A stretch of DNA of 30,163 nt. It comes from UBA4466 sp963925035 (GTDB lineage Bacteria; Bacteroidota; Bacteroidia; Flavobacteriales_D; Crocinitomicaceae). Under the pieces are notes generated by a model, which made no database searches, had not been told where the DNA came from, and saw only the letters and a list, made by a program, of their open reading frames with translations. The DNA lies in the NCBI GenBank assembly GCA_963925035.1, contig CAWUSK010000058.1:1-30163 (forward strand), in the 5' to 3' direction. A program made the translations under genes and the position numbers. Position 1 is the first letter of the stretch, and every line of letters begins with the position of its first letter. Positions 29,957 through 30,163 of the stretch are shown piece after piece.

Positions 29957-30163
29957 ACTGATTGTAACTTCAATCATCTGTTATTGCTAGTTCCTTGAAT
30001 TTGTGGTAGCAAAATGGTAGCAATTAGTTGATTTGACTTTAAGAAAATCAAGAATTTATGAAAGCACTCAACGAAGGGAGTTTAAACCTGATGAGCTCAA
30101 TCAAGAGTTGAAATATTGGCTAAATTCAACTAATTGAATCTCATTCTTGACTGTTCTAACGAT
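29957..30163. other. Gene-free end of window with a short unrecognised open frame
   Basis: A plus-strand frame, QLVDLTLRKSRIYESTQRRE and on to KYWLNSTN, runs about 39 codons from a stop at 30018-30020 to TGA near 30137. It has no start codon and no similarity that I recognise. It could be the tail of a decayed gene. Confidence 0.25.

Noticed and set aside
30018..30139. Short plus-strand frame near the window end as a gene
   Set aside because: It has no start codon, begins at a stop, spans only ~39 codons and shows no recognisable motif.
1..30163. CRISPR arrays, intact tRNA or rRNA genes
   Set aside because: I saw no regularly spaced direct repeats of CRISPR size and no complete cloverleaf; only the tRNA-end-like scrap near 29941.

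Overview
The window comes from a Bacteroidetes genome, most probably a marine or aquatic member of Flavobacteriales. The evidence is type IX secretion (T9SS) sorting domains, a PorP/SprF-OmpA gene pair, TAnnTTTG-type -7 promoter boxes, AT-rich sequence, and outer-membrane proteins ending in phenylalanine.

Layout. Positions 1-3713 hold the end of a T9SS type B cargo protein followed by a PorP/SprF-like protein and an OmpA-type lipoprotein. Positions 3750-6050 are decaying DNA: an IS481-type transposase wreck, an internally deleted dihydroflavonol-reductase-like fragment and an IS3 OrfA remnant. One intact gene stands in it, a stand-alone BLUF blue-light sensor. From 6058 to 29378 almost every gene fits one job, turning a beta-glucan (probably laminarin-like beta-1,3-glucan) into glucose and then pyruvate. 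On the minus strand zwf-pgl-edd-eda-gap form a tight operon for the whole Entner-Doudoroff route. Divergent from it are a BadF-type sugar kinase, a GH3 beta-glucosidase and a Nudix-fold regulator. Next come a T9SS-secreted putative glycan-binding protein and a T9SS-secreted GH16 laminarinase. A five-gene minus-strand operon follows: a clan GH-A glycosidase, two related outer-membrane beta-barrels, a lipoprotein and a CBM9-like protein. Divergent from that operon are an SGLT-type sodium/sugar symporter, a phosphoglucose/phosphomannose isomerase, a broken methylglyoxal synthase and another T9SS-secreted putative binding protein. The last ~780 bases hold an IS3 OrfB remnant, a strong terminator and a possible tRNA-end attachment scar.

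Proposed flow: surface GH16 cuts the glucan; T9SS-anchored and lipoprotein binding modules hold it; the two barrels admit oligosaccharides; the GH-A enzyme and GH3 release glucose in the periplasm; the symporter imports it; the kinase makes glucose 6-phosphate; zwf-pgl-edd-eda-gap carry it to pyruvate and the lower trunk. No SusC/SusD pair is present, which is unusual for a Bacteroidetes glycan locus.

The most notable finding is a 21-bp palindrome, consensus TTATTGTA-N5-TAC(A/C)ATAA. I found it in five places, all intergenic and next to genes of this pathway: 11612-11632, 15646-15666, 24738-24758, 24907-24927 and 28128-28148. It probably marks one local regulon, and the Nudix-fold protein at 14926-15624 is the best candidate regulator.
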